NCBI GenBank assembly: GCA_016946835.1
Contig: JACVTC010000017.1
Location: 1,455,001-1,519,000, forward strand
Source of the DNA: Neocallimastix lanati (nom. inval.)
Lineage: Eukaryota; Neocallimastigomycota; Neocallimastigomycetes; Neocallimastigales; Neocallimastigaceae
Direction of reading: 5' to 3'
DNA length: 64,000 nucleotides
The notes under the pieces were generated by a model that had not been told where the DNA came from, did no database searches, and saw only the letters and a list, made by a program, of their open reading frames with translations. This document shows positions 38,701 through 52,537 of this stretch, in pieces (within the stretch, counting starts at the first letter, position 1; each line of letters opens with the position of its first letter). The position numbers and the translations under genes were made by a program.

Positions 38701-39395
38701 ATGAAACTTCTACTGTAGATGTCACTATTGTTGAAAGTTCAACAATTTATGTTGATCCAACTACTACTGTTGTTGAAAAGACAACTACTACTACTAAAGC
38801 TCCAACTACTACCACTACCACAGAAAAGGAAATTACTAGCACTGAAGAAGAAACTACTACTACTACTACTACTGAAAAGAAAACTACTACCACAACTACT
38901 GAAAAGAAAACTACCAAAACTACTACTGATGATGAACCAACTGAAACTCCAGCTGAAAAATGTAATGCTGGTTGGGCTAGATGTGGTGGAATAGGATTTG
39001 CTGGTGTTGAATGTTGTGTAGAAGGATATTACTGTAAGAAACAAAATGAATGGTATTCTCAATGTGTTCCTGGAACTGCACCAAAAGAAGATGATGATGA
39101 AAATGATGAAACTACCACTGTTACTACCATTACTAAAACTAAAACAGTTACAAAGCAACCAACAACTAAAACTACCGTAAAAACAACCATTACTAAAACT
39201 AAGACTACTACCATTGATGAAGAAAGTACAACCGCCGCCGCAGAAGAAACAACTAAAACTCCTATTGATGAAGAAGAATGTAGTGGTCCCTACCAAAAAT
39301 GTGGTGGTATAGGTTTTACCGGACCACACTGTTGTGTTGAAGGTTGGACCTGTAAAGATTTCAATGACTACTACTCACAATGTGTTAAAATTTAA
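35799..39395 (+). CDS. Secreted CE18/Agd3-like deacetylase with 14-residue repeat stalk and two CBM1 modules
   Basis: A single-exon, 1198-residue protein. It has an N-terminal signal segment (about residues 1-21), an N-terminal domain to about 180 and a deacetylase core aligned throughout with the paralogue at 25.7 kb. Putative ligands are D263/D264 in HIDD (261-264) and His397/His401 in SSHTFTH, followed by GLHNKDALEIF and GDLSRP. From 720 to 957 come 17 tandem 14-residue units (EETTTEVEPTTTKK and variants), then more Thr-rich linker. At the C terminus are two CBM1-type cellulose-binding modules (1055-1089 and 1161-1195). Each has CGGIGF, CCVEG and YSQC, and a six-cysteine spacing like the CBM1 of Trichoderma Cel6A. 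The Thr-rich stalk is a likely O-glycosylated spacer. Expected role: deacetylation of an extracellular amino-sugar or acetylated polymer while tethered to cellulose. Substrate is inference. The ATG is preceded by an A-rich leader. Confidence 0.85.
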   Translation: MVRLNCMLKGLGMVMLATMAACKKSITLKTLVLSTFSGESESIIGNLNSYGIPFDYIEFSPSNQLKGNLTLYDENNEPKYNLVVINGGYLSYETNNTWVSALNKEQWAYLEEYEAKNSVRRVVLSEDISYNPEIKLQDQNNWGETKDKQDLIVADDDEIKNIFKEARVKITAPLDVNGIYHSRVKIVNTNTTLPFLYYSDDGEKSAVAATITKYEDGREKMSFYFGFGSWSQSSIMLGHLWLTWGTRSLFNGFRRVYFTPHIDDVFLSTELVDVKHNVEYSKYSEEFRTKPEDYQKIAQFQKDVLDIMPEGSFYRVELAFNGNGLLLSVDYDQALEVDGERYVDLEFVKEPGTGDKRWPKENYQFTKGNLSTFEKDDLYKYFAHNETAQREFFWSSHTFTHENLDNASRSDVDNEIRLNIEVADMLGLTEKEYWSGGAIITPQISGLHNKDALEIFRKYGINSATGDLSRPAICNVSNPYLPYYTTMESSNLEGFPVVPRTPTEIYYFCSSREENTWMYNQIYHNYFGKDSTWDEIAERESKRTLLLMTKLRHEAHQFHQANLRYYKKEGEYGESLLEDWTRSVVKLYTKYVDWPLISIKIDRQAETFIERAKLEACGHETKLVIENNKIVGIAVTASEGECTVPVTVPEGVDKSSLPSDATLEQIGKDPLTVWVPLKKGETKTFKIEPALEWHVDETAQPVENTTTVTVVESTTTVKEEETTTEAEPTTTKKEETTTEVEPTTTKKEETTTEVEPTTTKKEETTTEVEPTTTNKEETTTEVEPSTTKKEETTTEVEPTTTKKEETTTEVEPSTTKKEETTAEAEPTTTKKEETTSEAEPTTTKKEETTTEVEPTTTKKEETTSEAEPTTTKKEETTSEAEPTTTKKEETTTEVEPTTTKKEETTSEAEPTTTKKEDTTSEAEPTTTKKEETTSEAEPTTTKKEETTSEAEPTTTNKEEEETSIVTIYETSTVDVTIVESSTIYVDPTTTVVEKTTTTTKAPTTTTTTEKEITSTEEETTTTTTTEKKTTTTTTEKKTTKTTTDDEPTETPAEKCNAGWARCGGIGFAGVECCVEGYYCKKQNEWYSQCVPGTAPKEDDDENDETTTVTTITKTKTVTKQPTTKTTVKTTITKTKTTTIDEESTTAAAEETTKTPIDEEECSGPYQKCGGIGFTGPHCCVEGWTCKDFNDYYSQCVKI
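37956..38669 (+). repeat. Coding minisatellite, 17 units of 42 bp
   Basis: Seventeen in-frame 42-nt units encode 14-residue repeats in the stalk of the CE18-like protein. Two main versions alternate, TTEVEPTTTKK and TSEAEPTTTKK, with rarer PSTTKK, TTTNK and one EDTT unit. All frames on both strands stay open across it, which creates long false antisense ORFs. Confidence 0.95.
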
Positions 39396-40224
39396 ATAAA
39401 TAAAAAATAAAAAAATTACCAAAAAAAAAAAATATATATATATATATATAACTAAAAATTAAAAATTAAAAATATCAAAAAATATATATATTTAACGAAA
39501 AATTAATAATTGAAAATCTATATGAAAAAAAAAAAAAAAAAAAAAAATAGAAAAATGTAAAATAATTAAATTGAATTAAGTTAAAAATATTTTATTATTA
39601 AAAAAAAAAAGTTGAAATATTACTTTTATATTTAAATAGTAATAATAATATTTTATTATATTTAAGAAATATAAAGTGTATAAATTATAATGAAAATTTA
39701 ATTACAATAATAATAAAAATATTTATAATTATAATGATAATAATGATAAAAAAAAAAATTATATATATTATAAAATTATATTTTATAGAAATATTAGTAC
39801 ATACATAAAATTATATTATTATATACAATATCTTTATTATTTTTATATTATTAAATAAATTTTTAAATAGAAATTCATATATTAAAAAAAAAAAAAAGTA
39901 TATTAAAATTATATATATAAATGTATTATTAAAATTAAATAAATATATAACATTTAAAATAAAAATAATAAAATAAAAAAAAATAAATATATATAAATTT
40001 TAAAATATAAATATAAAAGTAAAATATTAAATTCAAAATATAAAATGAAATAAAACTTAAAAAGAATTATTAACATATATAATATATATAACTATTTTAT
40101 TTTATACATTTGTTAATAATATAAAATAGTTTTTTTTTTTTGTTTTTTTAATCACCTTCGATAAAGAGTTTCAATTTAATTGGTTTCATATTTTATAGAA
40201 TTTAATGGCATGCTTTACTCTTTT

Positions 40225-40286
40225 TATGCCAATTGTGATTAAGTGATAAATAAATATACTTAAATCACTTAATCATAATTGGCATA
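40225..40286. repeat. Near-perfect 23-bp inverted repeat (hairpin)
   Basis: Arms 40225-40247 and 40264-40286 (tatgccaattgtgattaagt...) pair with a single mismatch around a 16-nt loop. The sequence is not simple TA and stands out from its flanks. Confidence 0.85.
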
Positions 40287-40517
40287 ATACGACAAAGTAT
40301 TTTTTTTATTTTTTTAATATTATGATCAATTTGTATTTTATTGGATTTTCATTTACTTGATCAATTTATGTATTATTGGACCTATCATTACCAAAAGTAT
40401 CGAAATGATAAAAGGTCATGAAGAAAATTCTAATACAAATTATATTAATTCTCAAAAAAGTTTACGTCAGTGAATGAAATAGAATGAGTTAAAGACTCTC
40501 TTCGAAACTTATAAGGT

Positions 40518-40550
<33 letters not shown>

Positions 40551-40553
<3 letters not shown>

Positions 40554-40715
40554 TAATATTACTATAAAAGCAATCATTGTAATTTTTTCTTTTTAATATT
40601 ATTATAAAAGATATCTTTGTAATTTTTTCTTTTTAATATTATTATAAAAGATATCTTTGTAATTTTTTCTTTTTAATATTATTATAAAAGATATCATTGT
40701 AATTTTTTTTTTTTT
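40551..40715. repeat. 40-bp tandem array, four copies
   Basis: The unit containing ttataaaagatatctttgta recurs at exactly 40-nt spacing (40561, 40601, 40641, 40681). The first and last copies differ by a few substitutions and the middle two are nearly identical. Confidence 0.9.
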
Positions 40716-41089
40716 ATTTTTTCATTTATTTAAATTAAAATTTTTTTTATTCATCATTTTAATAAAAATTCTATCCCAATTTTTTTTTTTGTAACAAATA
40801 TTTTTCATTAAAATTATTAATAATTATATCTACAGAGTTCTGTATGGTTAATTGATAATGAATAAAGCAATGCTCAAGTATAGTATCTTTCTACTTTGAA
40901 AAATAAAAAAAAAAATATTACTTTTATATATTATATAATAAAATTAATAATTAAATAAAAATTTATTATAAATTATAAAAAAAAAAATTATCAAAATAGA
41001 TAATAATTACTTGTAATAAAGAGTTATATGTGTAATATTTTAATGAATTTTCTATGGTTTAATAAGCCAGAAAAATATATATAGAACTA

Positions 41090-41120
<31 letters not shown>

Positions 41121-41724
41121 ATTTAATTAAATATTTAATTAAATGAATAAAATAATTAAATGAATAAATAAATTTATCGATAAATTAATAATTATTAATT
41201 AAAAAATTCTGTATCATTCTATTTGTATTGGATACAAAAAATAAAAATAAATAAATAAATAAATAATAAATAAATATAAATAAATAAATATAAATAAATA
41301 AATATAAATAAATAAATAAATAAAATCTATTTATAAAAATTTTAAATTTTTTTTTTTTAAGAGTTTTCTTTTTTATTGATATATTATATAAAAAGAAGTA
41401 AATTTTAATAAAAAAGGAAAAAAATAGAAGAAAAAAAAAAAAAGTTAAAATTCAAAAATTTATAAAATTTCAATATTAGTAATAATAATAATAATAATAA
41501 TCATTTTTAACATCAATTTTAAAATTTTCTTTACTTAAAAAAAAAAAGTAAGTATTTTCATTACATATTATTAATTTATTTACTATTAAACATAAAAAGA
41601 TTTTAAGTATGAATGAAATTTTGATTTTGAAATTTAATATTCTATAAATAAAAAAAATATATTATAATAAATGAACTTTTAAAAGTAATTAATGAAATAA
41701 AAAGTAATATTTATAAAATAATTA

Positions 41725-41885
41725 TTCTAAATAAAATAAAATAAAATAAAATAAAATAAATAGTAGAATATGAATATAAAGTACAGATTGAATAAAATAA
41801 AATAAAATAAAATAAAATAAAATAAAATAAAATAAAATAAAATAAAATAAAATAAAATAAAATAAAATAAAATAAAATAAAAAAC
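41725..41885. repeat. (AAAAT)n pentanucleotide array
   Basis: Two AAAAT/ATAAA blocks separated by about 35 nt. The second, roughly 41795-41882, has about 17 uninterrupted units. Confidence 0.9.
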
Positions 41886-42158
41886 AAATAATAATAATAA
41901 TTTAAACCTAATTCATATATTAATTAATAAGAATGAAATTTTTCATAGTAAATTAATTGAACATTCAAAAATTCATCATTCAAATTTTAAATTAATTTCA
42001 TTTAATTAAATTACTTCACATTCTTATTCTATAATGAACAATTTAATGATGTAATCTTATTAATTGTAATAAGATTAAATTTTTAAAGATTTTAAAATTT
42101 TTATATTAATAAATTTTTAAAATAGATTTCTATTATAGTAATTTCTTTTATATCTTAA

Positions 42159-42203
<45 letters not shown>

Positions 42204-42440
42204 GTTATTATTATTTTTTTTAATTTATTTTATATTTTTAAATATATATATATATATATATATATTTATATTTTATATTATATTTTATATACATGTGTAT
42301 AAAAGCAATTGATACAAATCAATTTATACCAATTATTATCTTAAATAAAATCATACATTAAGTTACAATTTGAACAACTCTATAAATAAAAATATTGCAA
42401 AGATTTCCATTATTATTAATTTTACTGAAAATAAATAAAA

Positions 42441-45332
<2,892 letters not shown>

Positions 45333-45347
45333 AGATCAGAAGAAAAA

Positions 45348-45391
<44 letters not shown>

Positions 45392-48005
45392 TATTTTATT
45401 TTTTTTTTAAATTATAGTAATATTCATTATAAATATATTTTAATTTATTTAATTAATCTATTATTATTATTATTATAATTATTTATATTTTCATTATTTT
45501 TTATTGGAGTATATTATTTAAATATATTTAAAATTTTTTATATTTAATTCTAATTTTAATATTTATAATCTCTAATTTGCTATATATAATTATTTTTTTA
45601 TTATTAATATTAATATTAATATTTATTATAAATAACAATAATATTTAATTTTTATTTTTATTTTTATTTTTATTATTATTTTTTTTTTATTTATTTTTTT
45701 ATTTTTATTTTTATTTTTATATATATATATATAATATTACTTATATTTAATTATTATTAAATTATTATTATTATTATTTTAATATTATTGATTATATATA
45801 TTATATATATTATATATATTCTTTTAAAATTCTTTTAAAGTAATATTCAAAGAAAAAAAAAAAAAAAAATAATAAAAGCATACCTCTCTATATATAATAA
45901 CAATAACTAAAAAAAAAAATTAAAATAGATAAAAAAATAAAAAATAAACTGAAAACGATTATGAAATAAAATAAAAAAAAAAATATGAAAAAAAAAAAGT
46001 TTTTATTATTTATTTTTTATTATTTATTTATTATTATTATTAGTAGTATTATTAGTAGTATTAGTATTATTTAAGGTTAATTTTCTATAATAGCATTTCT
46101 TCTTATGATCTTGGAGGTGAGGTTAGATTCATTAATTTATTTAATCAATTTATCAATTTATTTAAAAATATTTATATTGGTAATATTCACATTTAACTCA
46201 CTAATTATTTACCAAATATTTCTTTTCTTTTTTTCTTTTTTTTTTTTTTAATTTTCTTTTTATTTATTTTTATATTAAGTTTATTTCCACATACTATTTA
46301 TTCATTTCATTCCTTTTTTTTTTTTTTTTTTTTTTAATAATTCACTTAATGTTAAAATAAAAAATAAAAAAAAAAAAAATTAAAAAAAAAATTAAAAAAC
46401 CTGTCAAAATGTCTCCATTTTCTTAATTTTATTAGTTATTATATTAAATCTATTGATTTATATTTATTATTAATATACTTTTAATATATTATATAATTTA
46501 TTCTATATCAAAATTTAATTTAAAGAAAATAGTAAATTCTATTTTTCTAAGAAAAATAATAACATAGTTAAATAATTAAGTACATTAAAATAATATTTGT
46601 AATGTATAATGTATATTATATTATATATAAAATGTATCTATTATTATAATTTATATAAGATATATATTAATATATATTGATGACATATATAAAATGTATT
46701 TTTTTTTATAATTAAATACTATTTAAATTTATTTAGAAGAAGATTTTATTTTATTTTAATTTTTTTTTTTTTATTTTTTGTTCTAATTCTTTGTTTAATT
46801 ATTATGAAGACTATATATGGTTTCATTTATTTATATATATATTTATTTATTCATTTAATTATATATTTTTAATTTAATTATTTTAATGACTGTCTTTATT
46901 ATTCCTTCTAAACTTCAAATTAAATCTGCCTATATGTAAGTGTTTGACTACCTCAATTTTCCTACTGCCCCTGAGAGGAGGTGGGCTGAAACCAAGGGTG
47001 GTACACACCGAAAAACTAAAAAAAAAAAAAATTCTAAATTACAAATCAAAAAAATTTTTTTTTTTTCTTTTTTGATTCTAACTTAAATTATTATTATACT
47101 TATTAAATATATAAAGTAAAGTAAATGTTTATAAGAAAGTAAAGCATAGAAAAAATATGTATATACACTAAAATATATTTATTTGTTAAATATAATATAT
47201 ATATTTATATATATATATAAAATAGTTTTTACTTTTTTTTTTTTTCTTTCTTTCTTTCTTTCTTTCTTTCATTGAAAAATTGTCTTTGTACATCAACCAT
47301 GGCAAATTAAAAAGAAGAAAAAAAATATATATATATATATATTTTTGTTTTGTTTTGTTTTTTGTTTTTTGTTTTTTTTTTTATTGATTAATTAATTATT
47401 TTGGAAAAATTTTTTAATAGAAAAAAAAAGTTAAAAGTTTATTTATTATGAAATTAAATTTAATTTAATATTTTATTAAAGGAATAATAAATTATAAAAA
47501 TATTTTTTTATTTTTTTTTTTTATTTTCATTCTTTTGTTTCTTTTCATTATATCAAAACTAATTCCAAACTGTATAAATATCAAAATAATAATTAATAAT
47601 AATTAATAATAATAATAAAAACAATAATAATAATAATAATAATAGTAAATAATTAGTTTAAAAGGTGTAGATATTTAGTATATATAAATAAGATAATCTT
47701 ATTAATAATTTATTTCTAAACTAATCTATTTTTTTTCTTTCTTTTTTTTTTTTTTTTTTAAATAAAGAAATTATTAGTTTTCTCATTTAATTTATTTATC
47801 AAATATTTTTATTTGTATATAAAGTTAATTATTATTTATTTATTTTTTTTTCTTTTTGAAACAATAAAAATAAATACATAAATAAATAAAAAGAAAAAAA
47901 AGAATAATAATAATAATAATAATAAATATTAATACTTTTTGTAAATACAAAAAAAAAAAAAAATACATTTATTTTATTAAATAAATCTAAAAAGAATAAC
48001 AAAAA

Positions 48006-48037
<32 letters not shown>

Positions 48038-48093
48038 ACTTTTTAAAAAACATTAAAATAAAAAATAAAGAATAATAATAAAAAAAAAAAAAA
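45333..48093. other. Intergenic region between the RRM and copine genes
   Basis: Mostly homopolymer and TA-rich DNA, with the 3' UTR of the RRM gene at its left and the A-rich leader of copine at its right. The only compositionally distinct part is the G+C-rich island at about 46.93-47.01 kb, listed separately. Confidence 0.6.
46925..47012 (+). ncRNA. Candidate structured non-coding RNA, family not recognised
   Basis: An island of about 85 nt and roughly 50% G+C within very A+T-rich DNA, with stop codons in all plus frames. Possible local stems are ctacctc (46948-46954) with gaggtgg (46978-46984, one G-U), gccc (46967-46970) with gggc (46983-46986), which is an alternative to the first, and ggtg (46997-47000) with cacc (47006-47009). 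On the plus strand a T-run begins about 40 nt downstream (near 47055), which could end a Pol III transcript. I compared it by eye with tRNA, 5S, U1-U6, TPP riboswitch and hammerhead signatures and none fits. Strand is a guess. Confidence 0.3.
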
Positions 48094-49653
48094 ATGACTA
48101 CAGAAACTGAAACTACTAACGTTTCTACTGGACCAGAAACTATCGAATTCAATAATAAATATTCTAATGTTGAAGGTGTTACGTATTCTCCAAATGCTAA
48201 AGTTGAAATTAAATTGACTTGTGAAAATTTACCAAATAAACCAAATGCAAAAATTTATGTTTTCTTTGAGGAAAAAGTTTATACTAGCGGTATCCCTGAA
48301 TCAAAATGGATTTTAGTTGGAAATACCGAAACTGCAAATAATTGTGCTAATCCAAATTTTGCTAAATCTTTTATATTTGAATATTACTTCCAATATGTAA
48401 GTATTTTTTTTTTTTTTTTTCTATTTTATTTTCATTTATTTATTTATTTATTAATTTGTTTGTTTGTTTGTTTGTTGACTTGTATAAAATAAATAATAAT
48501 TATATTTATTTAAAATGGTTTACTTTATTATTATTATTATTATTCCATTTTTAAATCAATATCTATATATTTTATTTTGTTTGTTTTTGTAAAATAAAAA
48601 AAAAAAATAATAATAAAGTTAAATTAAATTATTGAAATTACTAATTTTTATATCATATTATTATTATTTTTTTTTATATTCATTTATTTTATTATTTATA
48701 CATATATATATATATTTAAATAACTTTTTTATATTTAACATATATATATAATCTCTTTAACTTTGAAAATAATATTTTCTAATATATATTAAAATAAATC
48801 TTTTATTTGTTTTATTTATTTATACATATATATTTTTATTACTATTATTATTTTGAATTCTATAAATAATTTAAAAATAATAAAAAAAAAAAAAAAAAAA
48901 ATTAAAAAAATTAATAATCCCTTTTTCATATTATTAATATCAATATATTATCCCAAAATCAATATAAATTTAAAAATCAATATAATTATTATATCCATCA
49001 ATCATATAAATCATATAAACTATTCAATAATATTTTATAATATTTTTCAACATATCAAAAATATCAAAAATTTTTTTGATAATATCTTCTTAACCAAAAA
49101 TAATTATATTATATTATATGGATAATATGGATATTCCCCTTTTTATTTATTAAATATATATTGTATATACTTTTACGTATTTATAATAATATTATTATTT
49201 ATATGTATTTATAATGATATTATTATATTAATAATTAATTACTTTTTGGACCTTTTATTTATTTAATTTACTTAATTAAAAGATACAAAATTTAAGATTT
49301 GTTGTTTTAGATATGGACGGTAAAAATGACGGCTTCTTAAATAATGAGTTTATTGGCTATGTTGAAAAGTCAATTGGTGAATTAATGGTTAACTCCAAGG
49401 AAAATAAATGTACCTATGAAATAAATAGTACTATACCATACGGTATGAGATTCAAAGAAAAAAAGCATAATACTAAAGATGCTCGTATGATTATTACTAT
49501 TGAAGAAGTTATTAATACTGCTGTTCATGCCTTCTTTAATATTTCATGTAAAGATCTCGATAAAAAGGTAAGATATTCATCATTTTAATAATAAAATTTA
49601 TAATAGTAATTATAATAATTACAATATTTTATATATATTTCAAATACAAATAT

Positions 49654-49698
<45 letters not shown>

Positions 49699-49847
49699 GT
49701 TAAAAAATTTGTTATTATATGAAACTTATTATTATCATTTTATAAATATTATTCTATCTATATATATATTTACTATTTTAACACATTAAAAAAATAAAAA
49801 ATAAAAAAAAAAAAAAAAAAATAATATATATAAAATAAATTAATAAA

Positions 49848-49889
<42 letters not shown>

Positions 49890-49925
49890 TAATAATAAAA
49901 TAATAATAATAATAATAATTATAAT

Positions 49926-49984
<59 letters not shown>

Positions 49985-50241
49985 TTAAATAAAATAAAGG
50001 ATATCCTTGGAAAAAGTGATCCCTATTTTGTTATTTCTAAACAATTAGAAAATGGTACCTGGTCAAAAGTTTATACCAGTAAAATTAGAAAAAATACATT
50101 AAATCCAGTTTGGAAAAATGCCAGTATAGATTTAGTTAGACTCAATTCTGGAAATGATGAAAAATTATTAAAATTTGAAGGTAAAAAAAAAATAATATAT
50201 ATATATAAAATAAAATACAAAATATATATATATATATATTC

Positions 50242-50272
<31 letters not shown>

Positions 50273-50299
50273 GATATATTTGATATATAATTATTATAG

Positions 50300-50332
<33 letters not shown>

Positions 50333-51383
50333 AAATCAAATTATTTTTATTTTTAATAAATTTAATACTTAAGCTCTGACTTTTTTATATATATATATAT
50401 ATTATATAAATTATAAATTATACATAAATTATATATAAATATATATAAATAATTTATTTTATTGTATATAATTAATGAATTGTTAATTAGTTTATGATTG
50501 GGATAAATATACTAATCCAGATTTTATTGGTAAATTCGAAGCGGATTTTAAAACTGTTCAAAGTCAAAAAACCTTTGAACTTATAAATGAAAAGAAAAAG
50601 GAAAAAAAAGATGATTACAAAAATTCAGGTATTTTTACATTTGAATCAATCAATTTCACCGAAGGTTTTTCATTTTCTACTTTCCCATTACATGGTACTG
50701 AAATCGCAGTAAATTTCGCTATTGATTTTACTTCTAGTAATGGTACTCCACGTGAAGAATTTTCTCTTCATAAAATTATTGATCAAGCTGATCTTACCAA
50801 TTTTAATTCTCTAAATCAATACCAAAAGGCCATTACAGCCATTGGTAAAGTTCTTGAAACCTATGATACTAATAAAAAATTTGGAGTTTACGGTTATGGC
50901 GCTCAATTTAAAGGTAGTGAAATTATGAAATTTGATTATCCTTTAAATGGTAATGAGATAGAACCTAATGTCGATGGTATTCAAGGTGTCCTGGATATTT
51001 ATTATAAAACTCTTGAAGATGTTAAATTAGGTATAGTTTTTTTTTTTTTTTTTTGTATAAAAAAATATTAAAAATAATTAAAAAAAAAATTAAAAGTTAA
51101 AGAAAAAATTAATATATATTATATTATATTATGTTATATTATATTATATTATATTATATTATATAATATAAATAAATTATATTTTTTCTTCCAATTATTA
51201 ATATTATTTATACTTATTATTAATAATATTTATTATTAATTATTATATATTACATTTATTATATTAATTATATTTATTCATATATATTCTTATATTTATC
51301 CTGATAAATATATATATATATGTATATATTTTTTCTTTAAATATTAATGCATAATCATAAAATAATTTATTATTATTATTATT

Positions 51384-51428
<45 letters not shown>

Positions 51429-51993
51429 TTAAAATAAAAGGTTTCCCAACTAACTTTGCACCTATTATTAGAAAAATTTGTAGTAAGGTTAAAAGAAATG
51501 GATGTACTAAGGTTGATGAAGAAATTGTCTTAAATCAATATACCATTCTTACTATCATAACAGATGGTGAAATTAATGATATGAAGGAAACCATGGAAGA
51601 AATACAAAAGGCTTCTGAATTACCTATTTCTATTATTATTGTTGGTGTTGGTGATTTTGACTTTTCAAGTATGGAACGTTTAGATGGGGATAGTAGTAAA
51701 AGAATGAGAGATATTGTTCAATTCATACCATTAAAGTAAATTTATATATATATATTATTTTAATTATTTATATTTTATTATATTTTTATTTTTTATTTTT
51801 ATTTTTATTTTTATTTTTTTTTTTTTTTTTGTATTATTTTATTTTAATTTAATTATATATATATATATATAGTACTTTGATATATATATTTAGAAATAAA
51901 AATATTTAATAAATATTAAAATACTTTTTTTCTTCATTTTTCTTTTTCTTTTTATAAATACCTAATAAATTAAACTAATTCTAAAATAAATGA

Positions 51994-52024
<31 letters not shown>

Positions 52025-52537
52025 TATATGTATAGTAAATATATTTCTAATCCAGAAATTTTAGCTTCCGAAACCTTAGCTGAAATTCCAAGACAGTAAG
52101 TTTTTTTTTATATATGTATATATATAAAAAGTCAAATAAAATCAAATAAAAACAATTATATAATTATAATAATACTAATAGAAATAACAATAGTAATAAT
52201 AATAGTAATAATAATAATAGTAATAATAATAGTAATAATAATAATAAAAATTAAAATAATAGTAATAATAGTAGTAATAATAATAGTAAAAATAGTAATA
52301 ATAATAATAACGATAATCTCTAATAATTATTTAATGGATAGATTTAATTATATTTTTTTTTCTATACTTTTCTTTTCCATTAATATATTAATATATTAAT
52401 ATATTTATTTGTATATATATATATATATATTTTTTTTTTTTTATTTTTTTTTTTTATTTTATTTTTTTTTTTATAGATTTTATGAATTTATTAATATAAA
52501 CAAATGTGTACCACCAGATTTTGAAGAAGGGATGTAA
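48094..52537 (+). CDS. Copine (C2A-C2B-vWA protein), seven exons
   Basis: Exons assembled by hand are 48094-48396, 49283-49567, 50000-50180, 50491-51030, 51441-51735, 52036-52095 and 52477-52537. All introns are GT/AG, and the product is 574 residues (animal copines are about 530-560). Copines are cytosolic proteins that move to membranes on calcium binding and recruit partners through the vWA/copine domain. C2B keeps acidic calcium ligands: loop 1 KDLDKKDILGKSDPYF (191-206) and loop 3 YDWDKYTNPDF (258-268). C2A has loop 3 LDMDGKNDG, but the loop 1 Asp pair is replaced (NKPNAKIY, residues 48-55), so calcium binding by C2A is doubtful. The copine domain shows DFTSSNG (335-341, MIDAS-like), YGYGAQF, IQGVLDIYY, GFPTNFAPII, ITDGEINDM, IIVGVGDFDFSSM and RDIVQFIPL. 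The tail ends at KCVPPDFEEGM. A 14-nt A-run precedes the ATG. Introns are 300-886 nt and repeat-rich. Confidence 0.93.
49845..49985. repeat. (AAT)n array in copine intron 2
   Basis: A 140-nt AAT-type array ends about 15 nt before the 3' splice site of intron 2, leaving a purine-rich approach to the AG. Confidence 0.85.
52180..52310. repeat. (AAT AGT)n-type array in copine intron 6
   Basis: Degenerate hexamer array of aatagtaataat units, about 130 nt, intronic. Confidence 0.8.

Larger units (their letters stand above)
39396..42440. other. Gene-free DNA with hairpin, 40-bp array and AAAAT array
   Basis: A+T-rich DNA between the CBM1-bearing deacetylase and the RRM gene. It contains a 23-bp hairpin at 40.2 kb, a short open patch at 40.36-40.47 kb (about 36 codons, no recognised homology), a 40-bp tandem array and a long pentanucleotide array. 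Confidence 0.6.

Noticed and set aside
37895-38725. Long minus-strand frame (276 codons) and plus frame +2 (37837-38691, 284 codons) across the repeat stalk
   Set aside because: They are by-products of the 42-bp repeats, which lack stops in any frame. The products are Ser/Val- or Leu/Lys-only, and the deacetylase frame explains the region.
38961-39392. Tandem C-terminal Cys modules as fungal dockerins (CBM10)
   Set aside because: The CGGIGF, CCVEG and YSQC pattern with 35-residue spacing is CBM1. Dockerin WCG and CWS patterns are absent.
46925-47012. TPP riboswitch or 18S rRNA fragment
   Set aside because: CTGAGA and GTACACACCG occur, but the other conserved TPP parts (CUGAUC, ACCAGCG) and the rRNA context (CCCGTCGCTAC) are missing. 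The matches are too short.
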